Assembly (NCBI GenBank): GCA_900540705.1
Contig: UQGR01000008.1
Location: 1 to 45,005 of the forward strand
Length of the DNA stretch: 45,005 nt
DNA from: an uncultured Mollicutes bacterium
GTDB lineage: Bacteria > Bacillota_I > Bacilli_A > Acholeplasmatales > Anaeroplasmataceae
Reading direction: 5' to 3'
Under the pieces are notes generated by a model that was not told the origin of the DNA, did not search any database, and saw only the letters and a list, made by a program, of their open reading frames with translations. Below are positions 7,388-15,097 of this stretch, piece after piece; positions within the stretch are counted from its first letter, which is position 1; every line of letters begins with the position of its first letter. The position numbers and the translations under genes are program-made.

Positions 7388-10015
7388 TTGAAAAGGTTGA
7401 TACTCGTTGATGGAAACTCCCTAATGTATAGAGCCTATTATGGAATGGCTGCGGTGGGAAATCTAACTCAGAATTCTAAAGGGCTGTATACAAATGCTAT
7501 TTTTGCGTTTGCCAGAATGATTAATCATTTGATTCATAGTGAATATGATGCCATTTTAGTGGCTTTTGATGCTGGAAAAAAGACGATTCGCCATGAATGG
7601 ATGACGGAATACAAGGCAGGAAGAGCACCAATGCCAGATGAATTTAGAATGCAGATTGCGTATATTAAGCAGTTTTTAGAAATTATGCGAATCAAACAAT
7701 ATGAACAAAGCCTTTATGAGGCAGACGACATCATTGGTACAATGGCAAAAAAGGGAGAAGAGGCTGGATACCATGTAGATATCTATTCCTCTGATAAGGA
7801 TTTACTTCAGCTAATCAGTCCTAACACAACCGTTCATTTAACTAGAAAGGGTATGACGGATTTAGAAGATTTTACGCCAGATACCTTTTATGAAAAATAT
7901 CAAATTAAGTATACTCAGTTTGTAGATTTAAAGGCTATGATGGGAGATAAAAGTGACAATCTTCCTGGAATACCTGGAATTGGGGAAAAGAAGGCTGTAA
8001 AATATCTTCAGGCATATGGCTCCTTAGATGAAATCATAGCTCATCAGAATGAAATTAAAGGAGCAGATGGGACAAAGATAAAGGAGCATTATGAACAGGC
8101 TTTATTATGCCGTAAAATGGCTACAATTCTAAGAGACTTTGATATAGAGCTTTCTATAGAGGATACAACAAAGAAGCCTTATGATCGCGATAAGCTGATT
8201 AGTTTTTATCAGGAATTAGAGTTTAAATCCTTGTTAAAAGAAATTGCCTATGGTAGTGGAGAAATTTCTGAAAATGTGAAAAAAACAGAATATGAGATAG
8301 TTCAGGATCCTATGCGCTTTAAGGAAATCCTTTTGCCGTATTCTGCCTTGATGTTTGAAACGTTTGAATATAACTATCATAGAAGTCCACTGCTAGCCAT
8401 TGGTCTTAAGAATAAGCTAGGTACCTTCATTATTGAACCAGATATGCTATATACCAGTATTGACCTTCAATTATTTTTATCAGAACTGAATCATAAATCT
8501 ATCTATGACTATAAGCGGGCCTATGTATTGATGAAGCGATTAGGCTTTGAGCTTTTAGGTGTTGATTTTGATTTACTGCTTGCCAATTATGTATTAAATC
8601 CTTCCTTAGGAAAAGAAGAATTTAAAGTAGTAAGTGATCATTTTAATTATGAGGATGTGTTATATGAGGAGCAGGTCTATGGAAAGGGTGCTAAGAAGTC
8701 CATTCCAGACAAGGACCTACTTTATCAGCATATCGCTAAAAAGGTAAATTGTATTTATTTTTTGAAGAATGAATGTATGGCTAAGCTTAAGGAAACAAAT
8801 CAATTAAGTCTTTTAACAGAGATTGAAATACCATTGTCTAAAGTGCTAGGAAAAATGGAGTTCACTGGAATTACCATTGATTTTGAGGAAATGGAAAAAC
8901 AGAAAAGCTATTTAGAAGCCGACATTGATGCTCTTACACAAAAAATATATACCTATAGTGGGGAGGAATTTAATATTGCCTCTCCAAGACAACTAGGTAG
9001 TATCCTATTTGAAAAGCTGAAAATTCCTTACCCTAAAAGAAGAACGACTAACTTTTCTACTGATATTGAAATTCTTCAAACGGTTCAGGATTATCATCCT
9101 ATCATTTCATTGATTATAGAATATAGAGCTAAGACAAAGCTATATTCTACCTATATTGTCGGTTTAAAGGAACAGACTCATGCCGACCATAAGGTGCATA
9201 CCATTTTCCAGCAGGCCTTAACGACAACAGGACGGCTTTCTAGTGTAGAGCCTAATCTTCAAAATATTCCAATTCGAACAGAGGAAGGCCATTTGATTCG
9301 AAAAATGTTTATTCCTGAGGATAAGAGTAATATACTATATTCTGCAGATTATTCTCAAATTGAGCTTAGAGTGCTAGCTCATATGGCAAATGTAACAAAG
9401 CTCAAGGAGGCCTTTAATGCAAATGAGGATATTCATGCTAAGACCGCTTCTGAGGTGTTTATGAAGGAAGAAATAACGAAGGAAGATAGAAGAAGAGCGA
9501 AGGCAGTTAACTTTGGAATTGTCTATGGAATCTCAGCCTATGGTCTGGCAACAGATTTAGGGATTACTAATCTTGAGGCTTCTAATTTTATCAAACGATA
9601 TTATGAGGTGTATCCAGAAATTAAAACCTTTATGGATCAGACCATTTCCTTCTGTCAGGAGAATGGTTATGTTAAAACACTAAAGAATAGAATTCGTTAT
9701 ATTCCAGAAATTAATTCTAAAATATATATGCAAAGAGAATTTGCCAAGAGAATGGCAATGAATGCTCCTATCCAGGGTACGGCAGCAGACATCATCAAGA
9801 TAGCCATGATTAAAATTGATCAGGAGATGGAGGAACGCCATCTAAAGAGTAAAATGCTCGTTCAGGTACATGATGAGCTTGTCTTCGAGGTTGCTTATGG
9901 AGAAGAGGATGCAATGCTTGAGCTGGTAAGAAGGAATATGCAGGAGGCCTTACCATTAGATGTGCCACTGGTAGTAGGGGATTCCTTTGGAAAAAATTGG
10001 TATGAGGTGAAATAA
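7388..10015 (+). CDS. polA: DNA polymerase I
   Basis: Pol I fills gaps and removes Okazaki primers. The 875-residue product has the N-terminal 5'-3' exonuclease/FEN domain (about 1-285, starting LILVDGNSLMYRA), a middle 3'-5' exonuclease-like domain, and a complete polymerase domain with motif A (ADYSQIELR), motif B (RRRAKAVNFGIVYG) and motif C (VHDELVFEV). The proofreading site is degenerate: the position of the DTE motif reads FETFEYN, so it is probably inactive, as in other Bacillota Pol I. The start is probably TTG 7388: AGGATGTGA at 7374-7382 matches the ideal Shine-Dalgarno AGGAGGTGA at all but one base and is 5 bp away, while a GTG at 7379 lies inside it. A TATAAT lies at 7351-7356 but no clear -35. 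Its TAA overlaps the next ATG by one base. Confidence 0.97.
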   Translation: MKRLILVDGNSLMYRAYYGMAAVGNLTQNSKGLYTNAIFAFARMINHLIHSEYDAILVAFDAGKKTIRHEWMTEYKAGRAPMPDEFRMQIAYIKQFLEIMRIKQYEQSLYEADDIIGTMAKKGEEAGYHVDIYSSDKDLLQLISPNTTVHLTRKGMTDLEDFTPDTFYEKYQIKYTQFVDLKAMMGDKSDNLPGIPGIGEKKAVKYLQAYGSLDEIIAHQNEIKGADGTKIKEHYEQALLCRKMATILRDFDIELSIEDTTKKPYDRDKLISFYQELEFKSLLKEIAYGSGEISENVKKTEYEIVQDPMRFKEILLPYSALMFETFEYNYHRSPLLAIGLKNKLGTFIIEPDMLYTSIDLQLFLSELNHKSIYDYKRAYVLMKRLGFELLGVDFDLLLANYVLNPSLGKEEFKVVSDHFNYEDVLYEEQVYGKGAKKSIPDKDLLYQHIAKKVNCIYFLKNECMAKLKETNQLSLLTEIEIPLSKVLGKMEFTGITIDFEEMEKQKSYLEADIDALTQKIYTYSGEEFNIASPRQLGSILFEKLKIPYPKRRTTNFSTDIEILQTVQDYHPIISLIIEYRAKTKLYSTYIVGLKEQTHADHKVHTIFQQALTTTGRLSSVEPNLQNIPIRTEEGHLIRKMFIPEDKSNILYSADYSQIELRVLAHMANVTKLKEAFNANEDIHAKTASEVFMKEEITKEDRRRAKAVNFGIVYGISAYGLATDLGITNLEASNFIKRYYEVYPEIKTFMDQTISFCQENGYVKTLKNRIRYIPEINSKIYMQREFAKRMAMNAPIQGTAADIIKIAMIKIDQEMEERHLKSKMLVQVHDELVFEVAYGEEDAMLELVRRNMQEALPLDVPLVVGDSFGKNWYEVK

Positions 10016-10527
10016 TGGATATCATTTTAAATCGAAGAAGTGTTAGAGAGTATAACACTTCCAAAAAAATTCCTTATGAAGATTTATTAAAGCTATGTAA
10101 GTATGGGGAGGCTGCTCCCTCTGCTAGAAATCAAAGGGGTAGAGAATATATCATTATTGACGATGAAAAGATTATTTTAGAATTATCGAAAATTTCTAAG
10201 GGGGCTATGCTTTTATCTCGCTGCAATACCGTGATTGCTGTAATTGCTAAAAACTCAGAGCTGCTTCCTACGCCACATATGCAGTGTCAGGATTTAGCTT
10301 GTGCCGTGGAAAATATCTTGCTTGCAGCCACCCAAATGGGATATGGAAGCTGTTATATAGGGATATCCCCTTTAGAGGAACGAATTCAAGACTGTGACCA
10401 GGTATTGGGATTAGATAATGGAAATCATGTATTTGCCCTTATCGCTCTTGGATATCCAGCAGTAGAAACAGCATTTTATGAAAAGGAAAAGTTTGATGAG
10501 GCTATGGTCCATCATAATCGGTATTAA
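10015..10527 (+). CDS. Nitroreductase-family FMN-dependent oxidoreductase
   Basis: Nitroreductase-fold enzymes are FMN-dependent, NAD(P)H-using reductases of nitro compounds, quinones or flavins. The 170-residue product opens with the family signature for phosphate binding of FMN (NRRSVREY) and has the SARNQR segment and the GYGSCYIG segment near residue 110-117 that line the flavin pocket. It fits the short, single-domain form that works as a homodimer. It starts in a TAATG overlap with polA, with GAGGTGA just upstream, so it is translationally coupled to polA. Its substrate is not predictable. Insertion of this gene between polA and mutM is not part of the usual B. subtilis order. Confidence 0.85.
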   Translation: MDIILNRRSVREYNTSKKIPYEDLLKLCKYGEAAPSARNQRGREYIIIDDEKIILELSKISKGAMLLSRCNTVIAVIAKNSELLPTPHMQCQDLACAVENILLAATQMGYGSCYIGISPLEERIQDCDQVLGLDNGNHVFALIALGYPAVETAFYEKEKFDEAMVHHNRY

Positions 10528-10529
10528 GT

Positions 10530-11342
10530 ATGCCTGAGCTTCCTGAGGTAGAGGTAGTAAGACTTACCTTAGCTGCCAAATTGATTTCTTTAAGAATAGT
10601 GAAAGTGATTTGCAGCTATCCTCCAATTATTGAAGGAGAACTAGCTTTATTTAAAAGCAAGGTAGAAGGCAGAAAAATAGTAGATGTTCAGCGGTATGCC
10701 AAATACTTGATTTTTATGTTAGAGGATGGTGCCATCCTTTCTCATTTGCGGATGGAAGGGAAATACTTTTATACTTTAGACCATACGCCGATATCTAAGC
10801 ATGTCCATGTGATATATGAATTAGATAATGGCTATACCCTGCAATATGAGGACGTAAGAAAATTTGGGCGAATGGAATATAAAAAAATAGAGGAGATTTA
10901 TACAACTCCTCCTCTATGCCATGTGGGTATAGAGGCAAATAATACCAGCCCAGATGTAAGCCTCATTCTAGATAAGTTTAAAAAGAGAAATATCCCTATA
11001 AAAACGACTCTGCTGGATCAAAGTATCCTTTCTGGTCTGGGAAATATTTATGTGGATGAGGTCCTATTTAGGTCAAAAATATCACCATTACGGATAGCCT
11101 CTACCTTATCAAGACAGGAGGTTCTTTCTATCCTAGAGTGTAGTCAGATTATCTTGAATACAGCGATTGAGCATAAGGGTACAACGATTCGTTCCTATAC
11201 GTCCTCATTGGGAGTCACAGGACAGTACCAGGAGTTTTTGAAAGTTCATACAAAGAAGATGTGCCCTGTATGTGGTAAATCCTTAGAAAAACAGAAAATT
11301 GGTGGTAGAACAAGTTATTTTTGTCTATCCTGTCAGAGGTGA
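10530..11342 (+). CDS. mutM: Formamidopyrimidine-DNA glycosylase
   Basis: MutM (Fpg) removes 8-oxoguanine and ring-opened purines and cuts the abasic site by beta-delta elimination. The 270-residue protein begins MPELPEVE, giving the catalytic Pro2 and Glu3 after Met removal, has the LDQSILSGLGNIYVDEVLF helix-two-turn-helix segment, and ends in a four-cysteine zinc finger (CPVC and CLSC). All parts of a working enzyme are present. It starts 2 bp after the nitroreductase stop, with no evident Shine-Dalgarno, so translation is probably coupled. polA-mutM-coaE is the order known from B. subtilis and many other Bacillota. Confidence 0.97.
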   Translation: MPELPEVEVVRLTLAAKLISLRIVKVICSYPPIIEGELALFKSKVEGRKIVDVQRYAKYLIFMLEDGAILSHLRMEGKYFYTLDHTPISKHVHVIYELDNGYTLQYEDVRKFGRMEYKKIEEIYTTPPLCHVGIEANNTSPDVSLILDKFKKRNIPIKTTLLDQSILSGLGNIYVDEVLFRSKISPLRIASTLSRQEVLSILECSQIILNTAIEHKGTTIRSYTSSLGVTGQYQEFLKVHTKKMCPVCGKSLEKQKIGGRTSYFCLSCQR

Positions 11343-11345
11343 ACT

Positions 11346-11945
11346 ATGAAGAGTATAATTGGTATTACAGGTGGAATTGCTAGTGGAAAAAGCTTTGTAT
11401 GCACTATTCTAAAGGAACAAGGATTTTCTGTGATAGATGCAGATGAAATATCTAGAGAGTTAAGTAAAAGGGGAAAACCTTTATATAAGAAGATTATAGA
11501 ATGCTTTGGAAAAGAATATGTAAATTTCGATGGCGAGCTAGACCGAAAAAGCTTTGGCAAAATGATATTTGAAAATGAGGATGAAAGAAAAAAACTAAAT
11601 GACATTTCTCATCCTTTAATTGTAGAGGAAATGAAAAAAAGAATCGACAAGGATTCTTCCCCTATCTTATTTTTAGACATTCCTTTACTTTTTGAGGCTA
11701 AACTTTCGTATTTATGTGATAAAATAGTATGTGTTTATGTGAATCAAGCTACTCAAATTGAAAGATTAAGAAGCAGAGATGGAATATCAAAGGCGTATGC
11801 TTTACAAAAGATCAAAGCCCAAATTCCTCTTGAACAAAAAAAAGCGATGTCCGATTATATCATAGAATCAAAAGAAAGCTTTGAGGATACACGCCAAGAA
11901 ACGCTAAAAACTATAAAAAAAATAATGGAGGGATACCTATGTTAA
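11346..11945 (+). CDS. coaE: Dephospho-CoA kinase
   Basis: CoaE phosphorylates the 3'-hydroxyl of dephospho-CoA in the last step of coenzyme A synthesis. The 199-residue product has the P-loop GITGGIASGKS at its N-terminus, the DADEISRE segment, and LFLDIPLLFE, the usual CoaE pattern and length. AGAGGTGA upstream of ATG 11346 is a good Shine-Dalgarno. The last 7 bases overlap the next gene, which points to one transcript from polA to dnaI. Confidence 0.96.
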   Translation: MKSIIGITGGIASGKSFVCTILKEQGFSVIDADEISRELSKRGKPLYKKIIECFGKEYVNFDGELDRKSFGKMIFENEDERKKLNDISHPLIVEEMKKRIDKDSSPILFLDIPLLFEAKLSYLCDKIVCVYVNQATQIERLRSRDGISKAYALQKIKAQIPLEQKKAMSDYIIESKESFEDTRQETLKTIKKIMEGYLC

Positions 11946-12286
11946 CGATTGAAACAAATGAAAAACAAAGTCAGGAGGCTTTACAAACTCACTATTATAA
12001 GACCTCCTATGAGAAACTTAAGGATAGATATTTAGAAATTTTAAGTGAGCTGCAGATTAGAATCATATCTATCGATGATAATTATTTAGAAATTTTTGCA
12101 GAAAAGCCACATATGACGGTTATGGCAAAAATTATAGAACAAACACCAGTAGAAACCTCTATTGATTTCTATATAAGTGCAGAATATTTATTTGGAAATA
12201 AAAAGAAAGCCTTAGAATTTTTGGCTTCTGTTTATCAAAAATTAGAGAAGAGTTTTGAGCTTAAAGGATTAGGCTTACATAAGTAG
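11939..12286 (+). CDS. Unknown small protein between coaE and dnaB
   Basis: I do not recognise this 115-residue protein. It overlaps coaE by 7 bases and lies 11 bp before dnaB, so it is part of the same operon. It is acidic/basic mixed without transmembrane segments, with a helical N-terminus (about residues 12-42) followed by alternating short hydrophobic stretches that look like beta strands (RIISIDDNYLEIFAE, MTVMAKII) and a helical C-terminus. A small alpha-beta cytosolic domain is likely. In several Bacillota nrdR occupies the place between coaE and dnaB, but this protein has no zinc-ribbon cysteines and is not NrdR. The start is fixed by GGAGGGATACCT upstream in the coaE end. Confidence 0.75.
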   Translation: MLTIETNEKQSQEALQTHYYKTSYEKLKDRYLEILSELQIRIISIDDNYLEIFAEKPHMTVMAKIIEQTPVETSIDFYISAEYLFGNKKKALEFLASVYQKLEKSFELKGLGLHK

Positions 12287-12297
12287 GAGAGAGTAAA

Positions 12298-13488
12298 ATG
12301 GAAGCATTAGCACAAAAAAAATTAAATATTTATTCAAGCTTCAGCTTATCTAGTGATGATGTTTCTACGATATCTCTATTGTATGCTCCCTTGATAGGTA
12401 GTGAGGCAACTAGCCTTTACTTTGGACTTCAGGCTTTGCTAGAACGCAACAATCTAAAAAGTGAGGAATATCTACATCAGGAGCTTTTTGACTTGTTTAG
12501 CTTCACAGAAAAAGGTTTTTTAAAAGCTAGATATCAGCTAGAGGGAATAGGACTTCTTACCACCTACAGCAATGAGGAAAAGATGATTTATGTAATATGT
12601 CCACCTTTATCTGCAAAGAATTTTATTAAGGATGCCACCTTGGGCCTATACTTATATTCTAAGGTGGGTAAGGATTTATTTGATAAGATATATAACCATT
12701 TTAAAATTGAAAAGATAGATAAAAGTAAGTTTATTAATCAAACCAAAAGCTTTGAGGATATCTATACCTCTCAGGTGAATGAGGATGTTGGCTTTTCAAG
12801 ATTCCAGTATATCTTGGGAAGAAAACCTGTAAATAACATCAAGATTAACAATCGGAAATTTGACTTTGAGAAGTTTGTTAAAGAAATCAATACTGAGCTT
12901 TTAGAGACGGGAATCACTAAGCAGTTTACGGAACAAATCAATAATTTAGCCTATGTATATGCCTTTGATGAAAATCAAATGGCTGGCTTATATAATGAAT
13001 CCATCAATCGTTCTGGATTATTTGACTATCGCCTTTTAAAGAAAAAAGCGAATCTCTTATATAGTTATTTACATCATATGGATGCCCCTAAGCTATTGAT
13101 TAAGGAAGAAGAAAATATTGAAAGTGTAAGCTTAATAGAGTATCTAGAAACTACACCAGTGGCTGAAATTTTAGAAAACATAATGCCTGATTTTCCTCCG
13201 AAATACTTGAATACAGTTCAAGAGATTTATGCCAATATTGATTTACCAAGAGGCGTTCTAAACTGTATGATAGTAAAGGTTTTAAAGGAGAAAAGTGGAG
13301 AACTTCCAAGCTTAGCTTATTTTAAAAAAATGAGTGAAACCTGGATTAGTAGTAGTATTTTCACAACGAGTGATGCGATTAAATATTCTACAACATTTAA
13401 TGGTGAAACTTCTATAGATAAGTCAAAACTTAAAATTAATAAAAAGAAAGAATCTAAGTATGTTTCAGGAGAGATGGAAGAATTATGA
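12298..13488 (+). CDS. dnaB: Replication initiation and membrane attachment protein DnaB (Bacillota type)
   Basis: In Bacillota, DnaB (not the helicase) works with DnaD and DnaI to load the replicative helicase at oriC and at restart sites. The 396-residue product shows the DnaB/DnaD winged-helix N-terminal pattern (LYFGLQALLE, YQLEGIGLL) and a C-terminal region like the DDBH2 domain with YLNTVQEIYANIDLPRGVLNCMI divided over about residues 300-330. Sequence identity to model DnaB is low to the eye, but the position directly before dnaI and the length agree. AGGAGAG precedes ATG 12298. Its stop overlaps dnaI in an ATGA arrangement. Confidence 0.85.
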   Translation: MEALAQKKLNIYSSFSLSSDDVSTISLLYAPLIGSEATSLYFGLQALLERNNLKSEEYLHQELFDLFSFTEKGFLKARYQLEGIGLLTTYSNEEKMIYVICPPLSAKNFIKDATLGLYLYSKVGKDLFDKIYNHFKIEKIDKSKFINQTKSFEDIYTSQVNEDVGFSRFQYILGRKPVNNIKINNRKFDFEKFVKEINTELLETGITKQFTEQINNLAYVYAFDENQMAGLYNESINRSGLFDYRLLKKKANLLYSYLHHMDAPKLLIKEEENIESVSLIEYLETTPVAEILENIMPDFPPKYLNTVQEIYANIDLPRGVLNCMIVKVLKEKSGELPSLAYFKKMSETWISSSIFTTSDAIKYSTTFNGETSIDKSKLKINKKKESKYVSGEMEEL

Positions 13489-14357
13489 TAAAAATGAAAA
13501 TGGAATCAAATGAACAAGAGGTAGATCAATTTATTGAAGAATTGAAAAAGGATCCTCTCTTAGAAAAATATGATATTGATGTATTTAATGCAAATGATTT
13601 TGCTTTGTATGCTTCAGAACAGAGAAATTGTTTGAATTGCAAAGGCTTTGCTGAATGCAAGAATACAAATCAAGGATATACTACTATCATAAAGAATAAT
13701 AATTTTGTTTTGTCATCTTGTCCTTTTAGAAAGGCAGAAATGGCTAGAATTAATGAAAACAATTGTATCAAAACTTTACTTGCGACATCTTCGAAAAGCT
13801 TTACCAATGTCGATATAAAAAATTTTAATTGTTCTACAGAAAAACGTACAAAAATTTATAAATATATTATAGAATTTATAGATGCTATTCAAAATAATAA
13901 GTATATGAAAGGATTATATATTTATGGCAGTTTTTCTACAGGGAAAACATTTATTTTAGGTTGTATTGCTAAAGAATTAGCTAAAAAACATATTGAAACT
14001 CTATCCATTTATTTTCCTGATTTAGTCATAGAATTAAAGACTAGTATGTATTCAAGCCGTTATGGTGAACTACTCAATTATATAAAGACTGTACCTGTTC
14101 TCTTGTTAGATGATTTTTGTAATATTACTATGACCACATGGCTAAGAGATGAGATTATAGGTCCGATATTAAATTATAGAATGATGGAAGAAAAACCTAC
14201 CTTTTTTTCATCTAATGTAGATCCAGGAGAGGACTTGATTCATTTCTTTGATGTCAATAAAGATTCTTTAGATAAAACAAGAGCCCATGCTATTAAAGAG
14301 CGTATTAATGGCTTAGCAAAATCTACCTATTTAGATAATGCAAAATATGACCGATAA
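13485..14357 (+). CDS. dnaI: Helicase loader / primosomal protein DnaI
   Basis: DnaI is an AAA+ ATPase that loads the replicative helicase DnaC onto DNA. The 290-residue product has an N-terminal cysteine cluster (CLNC...C, then SSC, about residues 49-85), matching the zinc-binding N-terminal domain that contacts the helicase, and an AAA+ core with Walker A GSFSTGKT (about 147-154) and Walker B VLLLDDF. Start ATG 13485 overlaps the dnaB stop by 4 bases; further ATG codons at 13494 and 13500 are possible. Codon use is more A/T-rich than in dnaB. It ends the operon; a new promoter and T-box follow. Confidence 0.93.
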   Translation: MIKMKMESNEQEVDQFIEELKKDPLLEKYDIDVFNANDFALYASEQRNCLNCKGFAECKNTNQGYTTIIKNNNFVLSSCPFRKAEMARINENNCIKTLLATSSKSFTNVDIKNFNCSTEKRTKIYKYIIEFIDAIQNNKYMKGLYIYGSFSTGKTFILGCIAKELAKKHIETLSIYFPDLVIELKTSMYSSRYGELLNYIKTVPVLLLDDFCNITMTTWLRDEIIGPILNYRMMEEKPTFFSSNVDPGEDLIHFFDVNKDSLDKTRAHAIKERINGLAKSTYLDNAKYDR

Positions 14358-14372
14358 AAGATAATAAGTTTC

Positions 14373-14401
14373 TTGTCTTTTCGGAAAAACTATTATATAA
14401 T
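14373..14401 (+). promoter_or_regulatory. Promoter of the T-box/GNAT/thrS operon
   Basis: TTGTCT (14373-14378) and TATAAT (14396-14401) are separated by exactly 17 bp, giving a predicted transcript start near 14408, just before the T-box leader. Confidence 0.75.
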
Positions 14402-14407
14402 AATAAC

Positions 14408-14627
14408 AAATCGTTAGACTAAGGATACGATTCAATAAAATTTCTATTATAGAGAGGATGTAATGGTGAAAGCATCTATAGAATATATTGAGTTACTCCC
14501 TTACGAGATGAATGGAGGAAATGCCATTTCGTGTAATTCGCGTTAAGAATTTTGAGGTGTTAGATTAATTTCTAAAATTAAGGTGGTACCGCGATTCATT
14601 CGTCCTTTTCTATAAGGACGTTTTTTT
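14408..14627 (+). promoter_or_regulatory. T-box leader (tRNA-Thr sensing), transcription attenuation type
   Basis: T-box RNAs bind uncharged tRNA and allow readthrough into aminoacyl-tRNA synthetase genes. Seen here: the GAGAGGATG and TGGTGAAAGCA blocks of stem I (14450-14473), the conserved T-box core AAGGTGGTACCGCG at 14580-14593, and a terminator with a 7-bp stem (CGTCCTT 14601-14607 with AAGGACG 14614-14620) followed by seven T. The core includes UGGU, which can pair with the ACCA end of a tRNA. The likely specifier is ACT at 14495-14497, a threonine codon, in agreement with thrS as the second gene downstream. The specifier position is an inference because I could not fold the RNA. Confidence 0.93.
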
Positions 14628-14645
14628 GTTTTTGGAGGAGATATT

Positions 14646-15080
14646 TTGCTGCAACAGGAAGAATTTCATTTCGAAAAATCAAAGGGAATTAAAATTCGGT
14701 TGACTGAAGAACAAAGAAAACAAATTTCAAAGCCAGAGTTTATTGAAGCATCCCTTGAGAAAGAAAATATATTTGCCTATGATGTTTATAAAAACACCGA
14801 GCTGATTGGCTTTCTTAGACTAAGAAAATATTCAGATACTGGCTATTTCTTATGGGATTATGCGATAGATGATAGGGTACAAAACCTAGGGTATGGGACT
14901 AGAGTTTTAAAGCATTTATTTTTATTCTTAAAATCTCAATTTCATGCTACTGAGTTATCTACTACCTATCTATGGGGAAATGCTCCTGCAAAGCATGTCT
15001 ATGAAAAGGCAGGGTTTGTTGAAACCGATGTTGTGCTTGAGGATGATGTTCATGAAGTCGATATGATAAAAATATTATAA
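14646..15080 (+). CDS. GNAT-family acetyltransferase in the T-box operon
   Basis: The 144-residue product has the GNAT fold signature: the acetyl-CoA pyrophosphate loop in QNLGYGTRVLKHL (about residues 79-91) and the C-terminal NAPAKHVYEKAGFVET block typical of motif B. The substrate is unknown. It starts with TTG 14646; GGAGGAG at 14634-14640 is a strong Shine-Dalgarno at the correct distance. It lies between the T-box and thrS and 17 bp before thrS, with no terminator or promoter between, so it should be induced by threonine-tRNA starvation together with thrS. No link between a GNAT and Thr-tRNA can be read from the sequence itself. Confidence 0.85.
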   Translation: MLQQEEFHFEKSKGIKIRLTEEQRKQISKPEFIEASLEKENIFAYDVYKNTELIGFLRLRKYSDTGYFLWDYAIDDRVQNLGYGTRVLKHLFLFLKSQFHATELSTTYLWGNAPAKHVYEKAGFVETDVVLEDDVHEVDMIKIL

Positions 15081-15097
15081 AAAAGAGGGGAAAGAAA

